Shown: piece by piece, positions 51,530-61,134 of the stretch
How positions within the stretch are numbered: position 1 is the stretch's first letter
How the letters are laid out: each line of letters begins with the position of its first letter
Source of the DNA: Flavobacteriales bacterium 34_180_T64
GTDB taxonomy: Bacteria; Bacteroidota; Bacteroidia; Flavobacteriales; Flavobacteriaceae
Direction: 5' to 3'
Assembly: GCA_002162765.1 (NCBI GenBank)
Contig: MAAR01000017.1
Location: 62,001-126,000 of the forward strand
DNA length: 64,000 nucleotides
Translations under genes and position numbers: made by a program
Notes under the pieces: generated by a model
Seen by the model: the letters and a program-made list of their open reading frames with translations, nothing else
Told to the model about the DNA's origin: nothing
The model's database searches: none

Positions 51530-52803
51530 TGGCACATAATAAAACAAAATCTCGAGTTTTTAAAATCATTTTACTTATTCTGGCTGGTGAGGCTGTTTTT
51601 ATTTTGCCTTTTGTTTTAGCACGAATTTTCAGGCCTACGTTTCTTGAAGTATTCAATATTACAAATTTACAATTAGGAAGTTGCTTTTCTGTATATGGCA
51701 TAGTGGCGTTCTTCTCTTATCTTTTTGGCGGACCATTGGCCGACAAATTTAATCTCAGGAAATTAATGTCTTTTGCGCTTTTATTAACCGCATTAGGCGG
51801 TTTTTACCTAGCCTCATATCCTTCCCTTTATAACCTCCATATACTCTATGGGTTTTGGGGTTTTACGACAATATTTCTCTTTTGGGCTGCTATGATTAAG
51901 GCTACTAGAATATGGGGAGGGAAAGACAAACAAGGTATTGCATTTGGTTTTTTGGATGGTGGTCGCGGTTTAACAGCGGCTCTTTTTGGATCTGTTGGTG
52001 TCTTAATATTTTCTTTTTTCATCTCTACAGATATTTCTCTGACTACTTTAGCCGAACGCAAAGATGCATTTAAACAGGTCATTCTATTTACATCTGGAGC
52101 TGTTGCATTTGTAGCCCTTTTAGTGTTCTTTTTTTTTAAAACATTAGAGCCTGAAACTACTTCATTAGAGCAAAAGAGTAATAATAAGCATTTAACAATT
52201 AGTGAGTTCAAGAAAGTCATGAAGTACCCAGCTACTTGGTTATTAATGATTATCATTCTTTGTGCTTATTTTGGGTATAAAATGACAGATGTATTTAGTC
52301 TTTATGCTAAAGATGTCATGTTATACAATGAAATTGAATCGGCTAAAGTTGGTACTTATCTCCTCTATATGAGACCCATAATTGGTGTTGTAATCGGACT
52401 GTTGGCAGATCGAACAAGAGCAACACTTTGGATAGTTATTGGCTTTTTATTAATGCTAATAACAAGCTTAATTTTTGCTACTGGAATTATCGATAGCAAA
52501 TCAACTTTGTTATTTATTCTAACCATAGGAACTATGGCATTAGGTGTATATTCAGCAAGGGTATTATATTTTGCTACATTAGAAGAGTCTAATATTCCTT
52601 TGGCTCTTACCGGAACGGTCGTTGGTTTTATATCAATAGTAGGATATACTCCCGATATTTTTGCAGGACCATTAATTGGTTATTTATTAGATAACTCACC
52701 AGGTGAATTAGGCCATCAACATGTTTTCTTCACAATGGCTATATTTTCTTGCCTTGGTTTATTAACTTCAATGTATCTCTATAAATTGTCCATTAAAAAG
52801 TAA
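51529..52803 (+). CDS. MFS transporter
   Basis: A 424-residue protein with about 12 membrane helices. The loop after helix 2 (GGPLADKFNLRKLMS) is the major facilitator signature and KATRIWGGKDKQGIAFG the loop 4-5 motif. The central loop carries an extended FKTLEPETTS stretch. Substrate unknown; coupling to the carboxylase gene suggests an organic acid. It is translationally coupled to the gene before it. Confidence 0.85.
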   Translation: MAHNKTKSRVFKIILLILAGEAVFILPFVLARIFRPTFLEVFNITNLQLGSCFSVYGIVAFFSYLFGGPLADKFNLRKLMSFALLLTALGGFYLASYPSLYNLHILYGFWGFTTIFLFWAAMIKATRIWGGKDKQGIAFGFLDGGRGLTAALFGSVGVLIFSFFISTDISLTTLAERKDAFKQVILFTSGAVAFVALLVFFFFKTLEPETTSLEQKSNNKHLTISEFKKVMKYPATWLLMIIILCAYFGYKMTDVFSLYAKDVMLYNEIESAKVGTYLLYMRPIIGVVIGLLADRTRATLWIVIGFLLMLITSLIFATGIIDSKSTLLFILTIGTMALGVYSARVLYFATLEESNIPLALTGTVVGFISIVGYTPDIFAGPLIGYLLDNSPGELGHQHVFFTMAIFSCLGLLTSMYLYKLSIKK

Positions 52804-52911
52804 GAATCTACACTCTCAAACTAAGACGTTTATTTACGAATGGTATTCCTAAAGATTGAATTGCATTACTTTTTTTCGTATCTTAATAACTGAATATCAA
52901 CACATTTAATT

Positions 52912-53334
52912 ATGGCTACAATCAAATCATTAAATAAGTGGGCGAACGCACATACCTATTTTCCAATTGACCTTTTACGAATTGCATTAGGAGTTTTTCT
53001 ATTTTGGAAAGGCGTCTATTTTATGCAAAATCAAGATATTTTAGCTGAGCTTATTAAATCAGTTGAGCAAATAACTGGTGGCATGCTGTTTTTACATTTA
53101 GTTATACCAGCTCATTTTGTTGGAGGTATTATGATTGCATTCGGACTTTTAACACGATGGGTAATGATTGTCCAAATTCCAATATTAATTGGAGCATTGA
53201 TTATTAATTTTACTGGTGACATGAACTCGACAAACTTGCTATTAGCATCTATAGCTTTAGTTGTTTGTATTTTTTTCTTGTTCTATGGTTCTGGAAAACG
53301 CTCGGCCGATTATTTCTTTAAAATGCAGAAATAG
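52912..53334 (+). CDS. DoxX-family membrane protein
   Basis: A 140-residue protein with four membrane helices (LLRIALGVFLFWKGVYFM, HFVGGIMIAFGLL, IVQIPILIGALIINF and SIALVVCIFFLFYG). FPIDLLRIALG and GGIMIAFGLLTRW match the DoxX/SURF4-like family. It is distinct from the 49397 protein. Standalone gene ended by the terminator at 53335. Confidence 0.85.
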   Translation: MATIKSLNKWANAHTYFPIDLLRIALGVFLFWKGVYFMQNQDILAELIKSVEQITGGMLFLHLVIPAHFVGGIMIAFGLLTRWVMIVQIPILIGALIINFTGDMNSTNLLLASIALVVCIFFLFYGSGKRSADYFFKMQK

Positions 53335-53366
53335 AAAAAAGCGACAATTAAGTCGCTCTTTTTTCT
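53335..53366. terminator. Bidirectional intrinsic terminator
   Basis: A-rich run with GCGAC/GTCGC stem (53341-53345 with 53352-53356) and T-rich run, shared by the convergent genes ending at 53334 and 53365. Confidence 0.8.
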
Positions 53367-53976
53367 ATTTATTCAATAGTAGGAGAAGCTCAGGTAACAA
53401 TCCTATAGCTGTATTTACAATTGCCTTATTTCGTTTTTTACGTTTCAGTTTTTTTATTTCTTTTTTACTCAATTTGCTCTTATCAGGTTTTGACGCATTT
53501 GAATTTCTTATGATGACAATGGTGTTTTTAGAAGCGTCATCAAATCGTTCTTCAGCGTATTCATAGGCGAGTTCAATGCCATCGCTTTTAAATTCTTCAA
53601 TATTTGATTTTAAATTTGATAAGGTGCTATTAATGGTCTTTATTTCTTTTGGACTTACTTGTTCCAATGCAATTCCGCTAAAACCATAATAGGTAATAAT
53701 GGAAATCGTATTCTCAGCGTTGAGACGCTCAGATAACAACTTAAATGCCTGTTTCAGTATCACCAAATTTTCAACTGAAATATCCGCTCCTGCCACTTGT
53801 AATACAAAAGTAATATTGTTACTATCATTTTCTTCTTCACTTTGGTATTCGTAGGTTTCAGCAACAAAATTAATCATGTCATTAATTGCTACAGATTTGG
53901 TATTAATGTCTAGCTGTTGTGCGTAACTTACCGTTAATAAAAACGAAGCAAGTATTAGTGTAATTAGTGCTTTCAT
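53365..53976 (-). CDS. Secreted vWA-like protein with a degenerate metal site
   Basis: A 203-residue protein with a signal peptide (to SYAQ). Residues 55-160 follow a von Willebrand A domain: FVLQVAGADISVENLVILKQ aligns with FVLDVSGSM-type text, then SIITYYGFSGIALEQVSP, ELAYEYAEERFDD and NTIVIIRNSN in place of the usual VILxTDG. The MIDAS DxSxS is Q60-V-A-G-A and the late Asp is lost, so metal-dependent ligand binding is unlikely. The C-terminal tail is Lys-rich with a final hydrophobic helix. The similarity to YfbK-type vWA is by eye. Confidence 0.65.
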   Translation of the reverse strand: MKALITLILASFLLTVSYAQQLDINTKSVAINDMINFVAETYEYQSEEENDSNNITFVLQVAGADISVENLVILKQAFKLLSERLNAENTISIITYYGFSGIALEQVSPKEIKTINSTLSNLKSNIEEFKSDGIELAYEYAEERFDDASKNTIVIIRNSNASKPDKSKLSKKEIKKLKRKKRNKAIVNTAIGLLPELLLLLNK

Positions 53977-54073
53977 AATGCTGTAGTTTTAAAGTTTGAT
54001 ATAAACCTAAAACTAAATCCGTCTCAATAAAACTCGTAATGAGTGAAATACACTTTTGGATGAGTAAAACATG

Positions 54074-55132
54074 TTACTGTAACATTTTCAACGTGTTACG
54101 ACGATTTATTTTCCCAGAAGACGTTTCTGAAAACTCAGAAATAGCATAAATTTGTTTGGGGACTTCAAATTTATGAAGCGTATTAAAAATGGAAACATCA
54201 AGACTAATGGAGTCTGATTCAACTATTAATATGAGTTGTTCACCAAGTATTGAATCTGCTTCGGAAGCAATAAAAAAGCGTGACGCAATTTTGTTATAAA
54301 GTTTAGCCTCAATCTGCTCAGGGAATAACTTTATCCCTCCTGAATTGATTATATTATCATAGCGACCAAGCAATTCAAATTCAGTGTCAGAATGCAATTT
54401 TACGATGTCGTTCGTTATTATGTTATCTGAAGTTAATTTTGGAGCGTTTATAACTAGACAATCTCGTGAATCAGTACTTATTTGAATATCATTTAATATT
54501 TTAAAATATGAACTTTCATTGTGTTCATTTAGCAGTTTTAAAGCAATATGACTTACGGTTTCAGTCATCCCATAAGTTGCAAACACCTTTGTGTTAAGTG
54601 TTTTAATATCATTCAATAAATCCGGTGAAACTGATGCACCACCAATAATTAAAATTTTGATATTGTTTAGTCTATGAAGTGATTTTCTCAATTGCATAGG
54701 TATCATTGCACAAAAGCTATAGGATTTCAAATCGTCATAATCTGGTGATGATGTTGGTTCAACTAAGTCAAGCTCTAATCCTAATATCAATGCTCTAACC
54801 AGCATCATTTTTCCGGCAATATAATGCGCTGGAAGACAAAGCAAAGCATTATCTCCAGGTTGTAATTTAAAAAAATCTCCTGTTATGATCGAAGAATTTA
54901 CCATGGCTTGTTTACCTGCTCTTATAACCTTAGGGATTCCGGTGGAACCCGAAGTCTTGACACTTACATAATCTTTAGAATCCAACCAATCCAGTAGAAA
55001 ATCGCCGATAGCCTTCTCATACATTTCACCCTCTTTTATTAAACTATATGCCACTACTTTTAGGCTTTCATGCGTATAGTTAATCCCATTAAGTTTAAAT
55101 TTTAAATGCACTTTATCAAAAGTTGGCGTCAT
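54074..55132 (-). CDS. menE: o-Succinylbenzoate-CoA ligase, short form
   Basis: A 352-residue AMP-forming ligase. VKTSGSTGIPKVI near residue 58 is the adenylation P-loop, LPAHYIAGKMM and ATYGMTETVSHIAL mark the family, ELLGRYDNIINSGGIKLFPEQIE is the hinge, and the late Lys in SSGKINRR binds the adenylate. It lacks the usual length of AMP ligases (about 500), as is normal for Bacteroidota MenE. It makes OSB-CoA in menaquinone synthesis. Downstream pathway genes menC, menA and menB lie further on the same strand. Confidence 0.88.
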   Translation of the reverse strand: MTPTFDKVHLKFKLNGINYTHESLKVVAYSLIKEGEMYEKAIGDFLLDWLDSKDYVSVKTSGSTGIPKVIRAGKQAMVNSSIITGDFFKLQPGDNALLCLPAHYIAGKMMLVRALILGLELDLVEPTSSPDYDDLKSYSFCAMIPMQLRKSLHRLNNIKILIIGGASVSPDLLNDIKTLNTKVFATYGMTETVSHIALKLLNEHNESSYFKILNDIQISTDSRDCLVINAPKLTSDNIITNDIVKLHSDTEFELLGRYDNIINSGGIKLFPEQIEAKLYNKIASRFFIASEADSILGEQLILIVESDSISLDVSIFNTLHKFEVPKQIYAISEFSETSSGKINRRNTLKMLQ

Positions 55133-55209
55133 TTTTGGTATGATATTAGATACTTAAATTTATACTATTTTTAACGATTCGAAGTTAAAAATTAATATTA
55201 AAATATAAC

Positions 55210-55217
55210 TATATTTG
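55210..55217 (+). promoter_or_regulatory. Putative -7 element of the DUF3857 pair
   Basis: TATATTTG, 17 bases before the ATG at 55235. No convincing -33 element. Confidence 0.5.
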
Positions 55218-55234
55218 ACAACAAAGCGTGAATT

Positions 55235-57118
55235 ATGAAGAAAGCCATTATCCTCTTATTGCTATTACCATATCTTGTTTTCTCTCAAGATTTTTCAAAA
55301 GAAGATTATATTTTTTTAAAACGAAATGAACATATTAAAATCGATGTTCAAAAGGGAAAGTTCAATATCTCAAAAAGCATTTCTGAGCAAGCTGAATATT
55401 TAACCTCCAAAAAATTATATTTCGCAAATCAATCTATGGGATTTGACAGCTTTACAGCTATTGAAGATATTGATGCATTCACCTATTTACCAAGTTCTGA
55501 TGAAAAAATTCAAGTCGATTATATAGAGACTAAACGTGAATTTGATAACGGCATTTTTTATAGCGATCAAGAATCGAAAAATTTTATTTTTCCTGCCGTA
55601 ACAAAAGGCGCCATTACAAACTTGAGTTATAAGGAGATTATTAAGGATCCACATTTTTTAGGACTTTTTAGATTTGGCTCATATGTGCCAACAAAAAATG
55701 CACAGCTTTCAATTGAGTTTCCTAAAAATGTTACTATTGGATATATCGATTTTAATACAGAAGAAATTCAGGTTGATTTTAAAAAGGAAGACTCCAAACA
55801 TGGCTACACTTATACTTGGAGCGTTAAAAATATTGATGGCTTTCAAGGAGAAGAGGATAGTGAAGGTGCACTTCATTATTTGCCACACATTATTGTGTAT
55901 ATAAAAAGTTATGAAGAACGTGGTAAAACTTATAATGTTTTAAGTGATGTTAATGATTTATACAAATGGTATACATCTTTGGTAAAGCAAATTGATGATC
56001 AGTCGTTAGAAAAAGTATATGTTATAGCTGAAGAAATAACTGAGTCGATAACTGGAGAAAAAAATAAGGCCGAAGCCATATTTAATTGGGTTCAAAATAA
56101 CATTACCTATGTGGCTTTTGAAGACGGTTTAGGCGGATTTATACCTAGGAGTGCTTCGAGTGTTTGTGATAAGCGTTATGGAGATTGCAAGGACATGGCC
56201 AATCTTCTATATGTTATGCTCAATCATGTAGGCATAGAAGCACATAGAACATGGATTGGCACAAGAGATAGAACGTACTCGTATTTTGAAGTTCCAACAC
56301 CAATGGTCGATAATCATATGATTACTGCGGCTATTATTGACGATGAAACCATTTTTCTTGATGCTACAGACAGCTATGTCCCTTTTGGAATGCCTAGTGC
56401 TTTTACTCAAACTAAAGAGGCTTTATTAGGAATTGATACTGATACATTTAAAGTGATAAAAGTACCGGTTCAAAATGCTGAAAAAAGCACTTCTAATGTT
56501 ACTAGTCAATTTACTTTAGAAGATGGTACAATGAAAGTTAATGAAAAAAGAGAATTAACCGGATATGAAAAAGTAGAATTCGTTTCTAATTATATCTATA
56601 AAAAAGCTGATAAGACGGACGAAGAATTCTTAAACACAACGTTAGCATTAGGTAATAATAAAACGAATTATAGCAATTTTACTAAGGAAAATTTGGACAA
56701 TAAAACGGATGCTTTAAAATTAGAATATGACTTGATCATAGACAATTATGCAAAAACAATTGCCGATAAGGTTTATATTAATTTAAACATAGATCGTACG
56801 CTTTCCAAAAGCAAGGTTGATTTAGAAAAACGAAAGTATAGCAAAAAAATAGATTATAAATTCAATAAGAATTTCATTTCAAAATTTGAAATACCTCAAG
56901 GCTATAAATCGAATTACATCCCAAAAGATCTATCTTTTGAACATCACAATTATGGCTTTACAATTAATTATTCTCAAGAAGGAAATACTATTATTCAAAA
57001 CAAATCGATATATATAAAAACATTAAGCATTCAACCAGATGAATTTGAAAGCTGGAATACGTTCATTAAGAGTCTCATTAAGGCTTACAAAAAGAGTATA
57101 ATATTAGAAACAATATAA
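55235..57118 (+). CDS. DUF3857 protein with an intact transglutaminase-like domain
   Basis: A 627-residue exported protein with a signal peptide (to VFSQ). An N-terminal DUF3857-like beta region spans residues 25-240. The transglutaminase core follows with the triad C318 (RYGDCKDMANLL), H361 (VDNHMI) and D376 (FLDATD). The C-terminal third is beta-rich. DUF3857-transglutaminase proteins are common in Bacteroidota and of unestablished substrate. Its stop overlaps the start of the paralogue at 57118 by one base (TAATG). Confidence 0.85.
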   Translation: MKKAIILLLLLPYLVFSQDFSKEDYIFLKRNEHIKIDVQKGKFNISKSISEQAEYLTSKKLYFANQSMGFDSFTAIEDIDAFTYLPSSDEKIQVDYIETKREFDNGIFYSDQESKNFIFPAVTKGAITNLSYKEIIKDPHFLGLFRFGSYVPTKNAQLSIEFPKNVTIGYIDFNTEEIQVDFKKEDSKHGYTYTWSVKNIDGFQGEEDSEGALHYLPHIIVYIKSYEERGKTYNVLSDVNDLYKWYTSLVKQIDDQSLEKVYVIAEEITESITGEKNKAEAIFNWVQNNITYVAFEDGLGGFIPRSASSVCDKRYGDCKDMANLLYVMLNHVGIEAHRTWIGTRDRTYSYFEVPTPMVDNHMITAAIIDDETIFLDATDSYVPFGMPSAFTQTKEALLGIDTDTFKVIKVPVQNAEKSTSNVTSQFTLEDGTMKVNEKRELTGYEKVEFVSNYIYKKADKTDEEFLNTTLALGNNKTNYSNFTKENLDNKTDALKLEYDLIIDNYAKTIADKVYINLNIDRTLSKSKVDLEKRKYSKKIDYKFNKNFISKFEIPQGYKSNYIPKDLSFEHHNYGFTINYSQEGNTIIQNKSIYIKTLSIQPDEFESWNTFIKSLIKAYKKSIILETI

Positions 57119-59052
57119 TGATAAAAAAAGCACTAATCATATTATTAATAGCAACCGGAAGTAGTTTTGCACAACAGTATAAAACATACAACTGGGAGGC
57201 ATCTCCTAAACTTCATGAGTTGACTTCAGAAGAAACTAAAGCGTCTTCAATAGGTATCCTAAAAAATCATATTGTAGAATATTCGTCGAGTCTACTTTTA
57301 CCAGATTTAAAACGTTACGAAACTGAGCATACAATTGTTCGCGTTAATGACGACAAAGGTATCGCTAGGCATAATACAGTATACATTCCAATGTATGAAG
57401 TAACGCAAGTTATCGATATAAAAGCGAGAACTATAAATTCGAAAGGAGATGTTGTCTTGTTAAATCAGGAAAACATAAAAGAGGTTAAAAATGTTGATGA
57501 ATACGGAGATTTTAAAATATTCGCGATTGAAGGTGTTGAGAAAAACTCAGAAATTGAAGTTCTATATACAGTAGAAAAAGAATTTGACATGTATGGTTCT
57601 GAATTCTTACAAAGTAATTATAAAATAAAAGAAGCCAAATTTACATTTATAACTGGAACGTTAAATTCTAATATAAAAGCCTATAGAACTAGCGAGAAAT
57701 TCGAATCAAAAACCATTGATGGTATTGAAGCTATGACCATTGTTTTAAATGATATTCCTGCCATGATTGACGAGGAATACGCGACACCAGATGCAAATAA
57801 GATTGCAGTGGTTTATCAATGCTTACCGAGAGGTCAAGATATTACACAAGAGATGTTCTGGGGGAATGTTTCAAATAATATTGGACGAAAATTTTTTCCA
57901 GAAAAAGCATCAATATTAATTGACACTGATTTAACTAACATCTTTGAAGGCAAAGAAGGTCTGAGTGTTTTTGAAAAAGCAGCGCGTATTGACAACTTCA
58001 TTAAAAGTAATTTTAATGTTGTAAAAAATAATAATGAAGAACTCACAGATCTCAATTATATTTTAAAAAATAGATCTGCTAGTGATTTTGGTATTCTTAA
58101 AGTGTATGCCAATTTTTTAAAGTCTCAAAATATCGAATTTGAAATTGTAGTTTCAGCGAGTCGATTTGAGTATAAATTTGATCCCGATTTTTTTAATCCT
58201 AACATGCTAAGAGCCTTCTTAATTTATTTGCCTACAGAAAAGAAATATATTGCGGCAGATCGAATTGAATATCGCGTTGGAGAAGCACCAGCGAATATTT
58301 TAGGTAATTATGGTTTATTTATCAAATCGGACTTAGATTATTATTTTACAAAAATCACACAAGAGGATCCCGATTATAGCAAAATAAGTAGAAATTTAGA
58401 TATTAGTTTCGACGAAGCTATTGAAAGCGCAATTATTAAGGAGTATCAGGAATACTCAGGCCACTGGTCTGCAACCAATAGAGGTGTATTAAGCCTGTCG
58501 AACGATGAAGGTATTCTTCAATTTAAAGATTATTTGACTGGTACGGGTATTGAAGATAAAATTGAAGTCGCTTATGAAGCTGAAAACACAGACATCAATC
58601 AAACGGAATATAACCTTCCATTTATTGTAAAATCTACGATTTCTTCTGAATCATTGATTGAAGATGCTGGAGACAGTTATTTATTTCAAGTTGGAAAAAT
58701 TATTGGTACACAAAGTGAATTGTATCAAGAAACAGAGCGTGTAAATCCAATTGAAATGACCTATCCTAATCAATATGATTATACCATTACAATAACAATA
58801 CCAGATGGCTATACAGCTGATGGATTAAGTAGTTTAAATATAGATAAGAGTTACAAATCAAAATCTACTGGAGAAAAACTATGTAAGTTCGAATCCAATT
58901 ATATACAAGAAGGCAATACCATTACAATTACGATTCAGGAGTTTTATAAAACACATGAATATGATTTATTTCGATATGATGAATTTAGAGAGGTCATAAA
59001 TGCAGCCTCCGATTTTAATAAGGCGTACATATTACTCAAAGCAACAGAATAA
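57118..59052 (+). CDS. DUF3857 paralogue without the transglutaminase catalytic residues
   Basis: A 644-residue exported protein, signal peptide to SSFAQQ, with the same DUF3857 N-terminal layout as the preceding gene. Where the Cys/His/Asp triad of the partner sits, this protein reads RSASDFGILKVYANFL, LRAFLIYLPTEK and YIAADRIEYRV: the nucleophilic Cys and the His are absent. The fold appears retained. It is translationally coupled to the intact paralogue, so the two may act as a pair, with this one as a structural or regulatory partner. Confidence 0.78.
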   Translation: MIKKALIILLIATGSSFAQQYKTYNWEASPKLHELTSEETKASSIGILKNHIVEYSSSLLLPDLKRYETEHTIVRVNDDKGIARHNTVYIPMYEVTQVIDIKARTINSKGDVVLLNQENIKEVKNVDEYGDFKIFAIEGVEKNSEIEVLYTVEKEFDMYGSEFLQSNYKIKEAKFTFITGTLNSNIKAYRTSEKFESKTIDGIEAMTIVLNDIPAMIDEEYATPDANKIAVVYQCLPRGQDITQEMFWGNVSNNIGRKFFPEKASILIDTDLTNIFEGKEGLSVFEKAARIDNFIKSNFNVVKNNNEELTDLNYILKNRSASDFGILKVYANFLKSQNIEFEIVVSASRFEYKFDPDFFNPNMLRAFLIYLPTEKKYIAADRIEYRVGEAPANILGNYGLFIKSDLDYYFTKITQEDPDYSKISRNLDISFDEAIESAIIKEYQEYSGHWSATNRGVLSLSNDEGILQFKDYLTGTGIEDKIEVAYEAENTDINQTEYNLPFIVKSTISSESLIEDAGDSYLFQVGKIIGTQSELYQETERVNPIEMTYPNQYDYTITITIPDGYTADGLSSLNIDKSYKSKSTGEKLCKFESNYIQEGNTITITIQEFYKTHEYDLFRYDEFREVINAASDFNKAYILLKATE

Positions 59053-59083
59053 AAAAAGCGACCAAATTGGTCGCTTTTTTTTT
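59051..59083. terminator. Bidirectional intrinsic terminator
   Basis: A7-GCGACC, AAATT loop, GGTCGC-T9: strong hairpin shared by the DUF3857 operon and the convergent CPBP gene. Confidence 0.85.
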
Positions 59084-60044
59084 ATGATTCTCCTATAATT
59101 TTATAATCTTCAGTTGGCGGTTCTTCAACACGACCAAACAATTTTCCTTTCCAATCTGTCCATTTATATTTTTTAGCGAAAATAAAAAGTAAGATCGGGA
59201 ACATTACAAAAACAGGTATGAATACATCTATAACTCCTGCCGCTTCAGGGTTTGACATATCTTTAAATATGGAATGTGTTTGAAAAGCTGTCCAATCTGC
59301 AGTAACCAATAAAGCCGTAAATAAATTATTGGCTGCATGGAACCCCAATGCCAATTCTAAGCCATCATCCATAAGTGTCATTATACCAAGAAATAACCCT
59401 GTGCCTATATAATACACCATAATAATAGGTCCCAATTTTTCAACTTCGGGATTTGCAATATGAAGCATTCCAAAAATGAAAGATGTTGTAATTAATGGTA
59501 ACCATTTTGTTTTAGAAATCACGCCAAGACCTTGCATTAGATAGCCTCTAAATAAATATTCTTCAAAACTGGTTTGTAGCGGAATCATGACGATAGCAAT
59601 GACACATAAAATCAAAAATGGCACCAATTTAAAATTGATTACATAATCGTCAGGTGACATAAAATAATCCAATAGTACTAAACCAGATGATACTATTCCC
59701 CAAAAAATAAATGCAAACCAGAAACGCTTCCAATCTATCTTAGGTCTTGAAGTTGTTAAGTGTCTCAATGTTTGTTTATGCAAATATTTAGCTACTAAAA
59801 TAACACCAAACAAGCCTGCTGCAAATGATAGCAACATCAAAAAGAGGTTTAAGTTAGGCTCCAATATGGTGAGCATTGTTTGTTCATTCAATGTTTGAAA
59901 CGATTCTCCGTCTGCTAATGCCTTAACCATCACTACAACTGTAAATGGTAATTGACCAATAATTACTGCTATAAAAACTAAAAGAAATCCAATGGCATAC
60001 CGCCACCATTCATGCAAAACATTAAACGTTTGTGCTATATACAT
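59082..60044 (-). CDS. CPBP-family intramembrane metalloprotease
   Basis: A 320-residue membrane protein with eight or so helices. The CPBP/Abi signature is EEYLFRG (E161, E162, R166), with SFIFGMLH about 30 residues later and a HAANNLF motif near residue 233. Eukaryotic relatives cleave prenylated proteins; bacterial substrates are mostly unknown. It lies 3 bases downstream of menC and is probably co-transcribed with it, a pairing I recall in other flavobacteria. Confidence 0.88.
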   Translation of the reverse strand: MYIAQTFNVLHEWWRYAIGFLLVFIAVIIGQLPFTVVVMVKALADGESFQTLNEQTMLTILEPNLNLFLMLLSFAAGLFGVILVAKYLHKQTLRHLTTSRPKIDWKRFWFAFIFWGIVSSGLVLLDYFMSPDDYVINFKLVPFLILCVIAIVMIPLQTSFEEYLFRGYLMQGLGVISKTKWLPLITTSFIFGMLHIANPEVEKLGPIIMVYYIGTGLFLGIMTLMDDGLELALGFHAANNLFTALLVTADWTAFQTHSIFKDMSNPEAAGVIDVFIPVFVMFPILLFIFAKKYKWTDWKGKLFGRVEEPPTEDYKIIGES

Positions 60045-60047
60045 ATA

Positions 60048-61082
60048 CTAAATATTAAAATTCCAACTTAAATTATTATCGTGCCGCAATGTACCATTTT
60101 TTACAATTAATTGTGAATCAAAATTATTACTAAACAAGCTTCCTGTTCCAAGTCCTTGTGGTAATTTACTTCCTAAACCATAGGTCCATTGTGCGATTGC
60201 ATTTAATCCTACATTGCTTTCTAAAGCACTTGTAATCCACCAATCGATTCCCTTGGAGTCGGCCAAATCTATCCATTGCTGACTACCAGAAAAACCACCA
60301 ATAAAACTCGGTTTTAAAATGATAAACTGTGGCTTAATGGTTTGTAGTAATTTTTCCTTATTTGTTACTGTAAAGACACCAATTAATTCTTCATCTAAAG
60401 CAATTGGTAGTGGTGTTTGCTCACACAAAGCAGCCATAGTCTCATATTGACCAGCTTGTATTGGTTGCTCAATAGAATGTAAATCAAATTCTGATAAACG
60501 TTTTAGCTTTTCCAATGCATCATCTGGATTAAAAGCACCATTAGCATCAACACGTAATTCAATATCATCAGAAGAAAACTCACTGCGAATTGATTTTATC
60601 AAGTTGAGCTCAGTTTGAAAATCAATTGCTCCAATTTTTAGTTTGATACAGGTAAAACCAGATTCTAATTTTTCCTTTATTTGTTGCCTCATAAACGACT
60701 CACTCCCCATCCAAATCAAACCATTAATTGGTATTACATCTTCACTTTGTGTGAATTTTGAAGGGAATAGTTCAAATGGTGAATTACTAATTAATGACTT
60801 AAATGCCATTTCTAAACCAAATTGAATACTCGGAAATGAAATTAACTCTCTATATAGAATCTCCAGTCCCAAATGAATATGTTCACATGTCCAACGAAGT
60901 TTCGATTCATATTCAGGTAGATCATCAATACTCAAGCCTCTCAAAATACCACATTCACCAACGCCTTGTTTCCCATTCAAATTCAAAACAATAAACCAAG
61001 TTTCTTTGGTTTTTAATATGCCTCGAGATGTGCCACTGGCTTGTTTAAAATTTAAAATATACTTGTGGTAATTTGCTTTCAT
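60048..61082 (-). CDS. menC: o-Succinylbenzoate synthase
   Basis: A 344-residue enolase-superfamily enzyme. The KLKIG motif (K147, K149), RVDANGAF (D179), HSIEQP (E205), ALDEEL (D230) and ILKPSFIGG (K257) give the full catalytic set of OSB synthase. It makes o-succinylbenzoate for menaquinone from SHCHC. A TAnnTTTG element precedes it on the minus strand. Confidence 0.92.
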   Translation of the reverse strand: MKANYHKYILNFKQASGTSRGILKTKETWFIVLNLNGKQGVGECGILRGLSIDDLPEYESKLRWTCEHIHLGLEILYRELISFPSIQFGLEMAFKSLISNSPFELFPSKFTQSEDVIPINGLIWMGSESFMRQQIKEKLESGFTCIKLKIGAIDFQTELNLIKSIRSEFSSDDIELRVDANGAFNPDDALEKLKRLSEFDLHSIEQPIQAGQYETMAALCEQTPLPIALDEELIGVFTVTNKEKLLQTIKPQFIILKPSFIGGFSGSQQWIDLADSKGIDWWITSALESNVGLNAIAQWTYGLGSKLPQGLGTGSLFSNNFDSQLIVKNGTLRHDNNLSWNFNI

Positions 61083-61090
61083 AATTTGTC

Positions 61091-61098
61091 CAAAAATA
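61091..61098 (-). promoter_or_regulatory. Putative -7 element for menC
   Basis: Reads TATTTTTG on the minus strand, about 9 bases upstream of the start, which is close; a short leader or a start further in is possible. Confidence 0.4.
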
Positions 61099-61134
61099 CT
61101 TAAATAAAATTGTAATTTTAATGATTATAATCAG

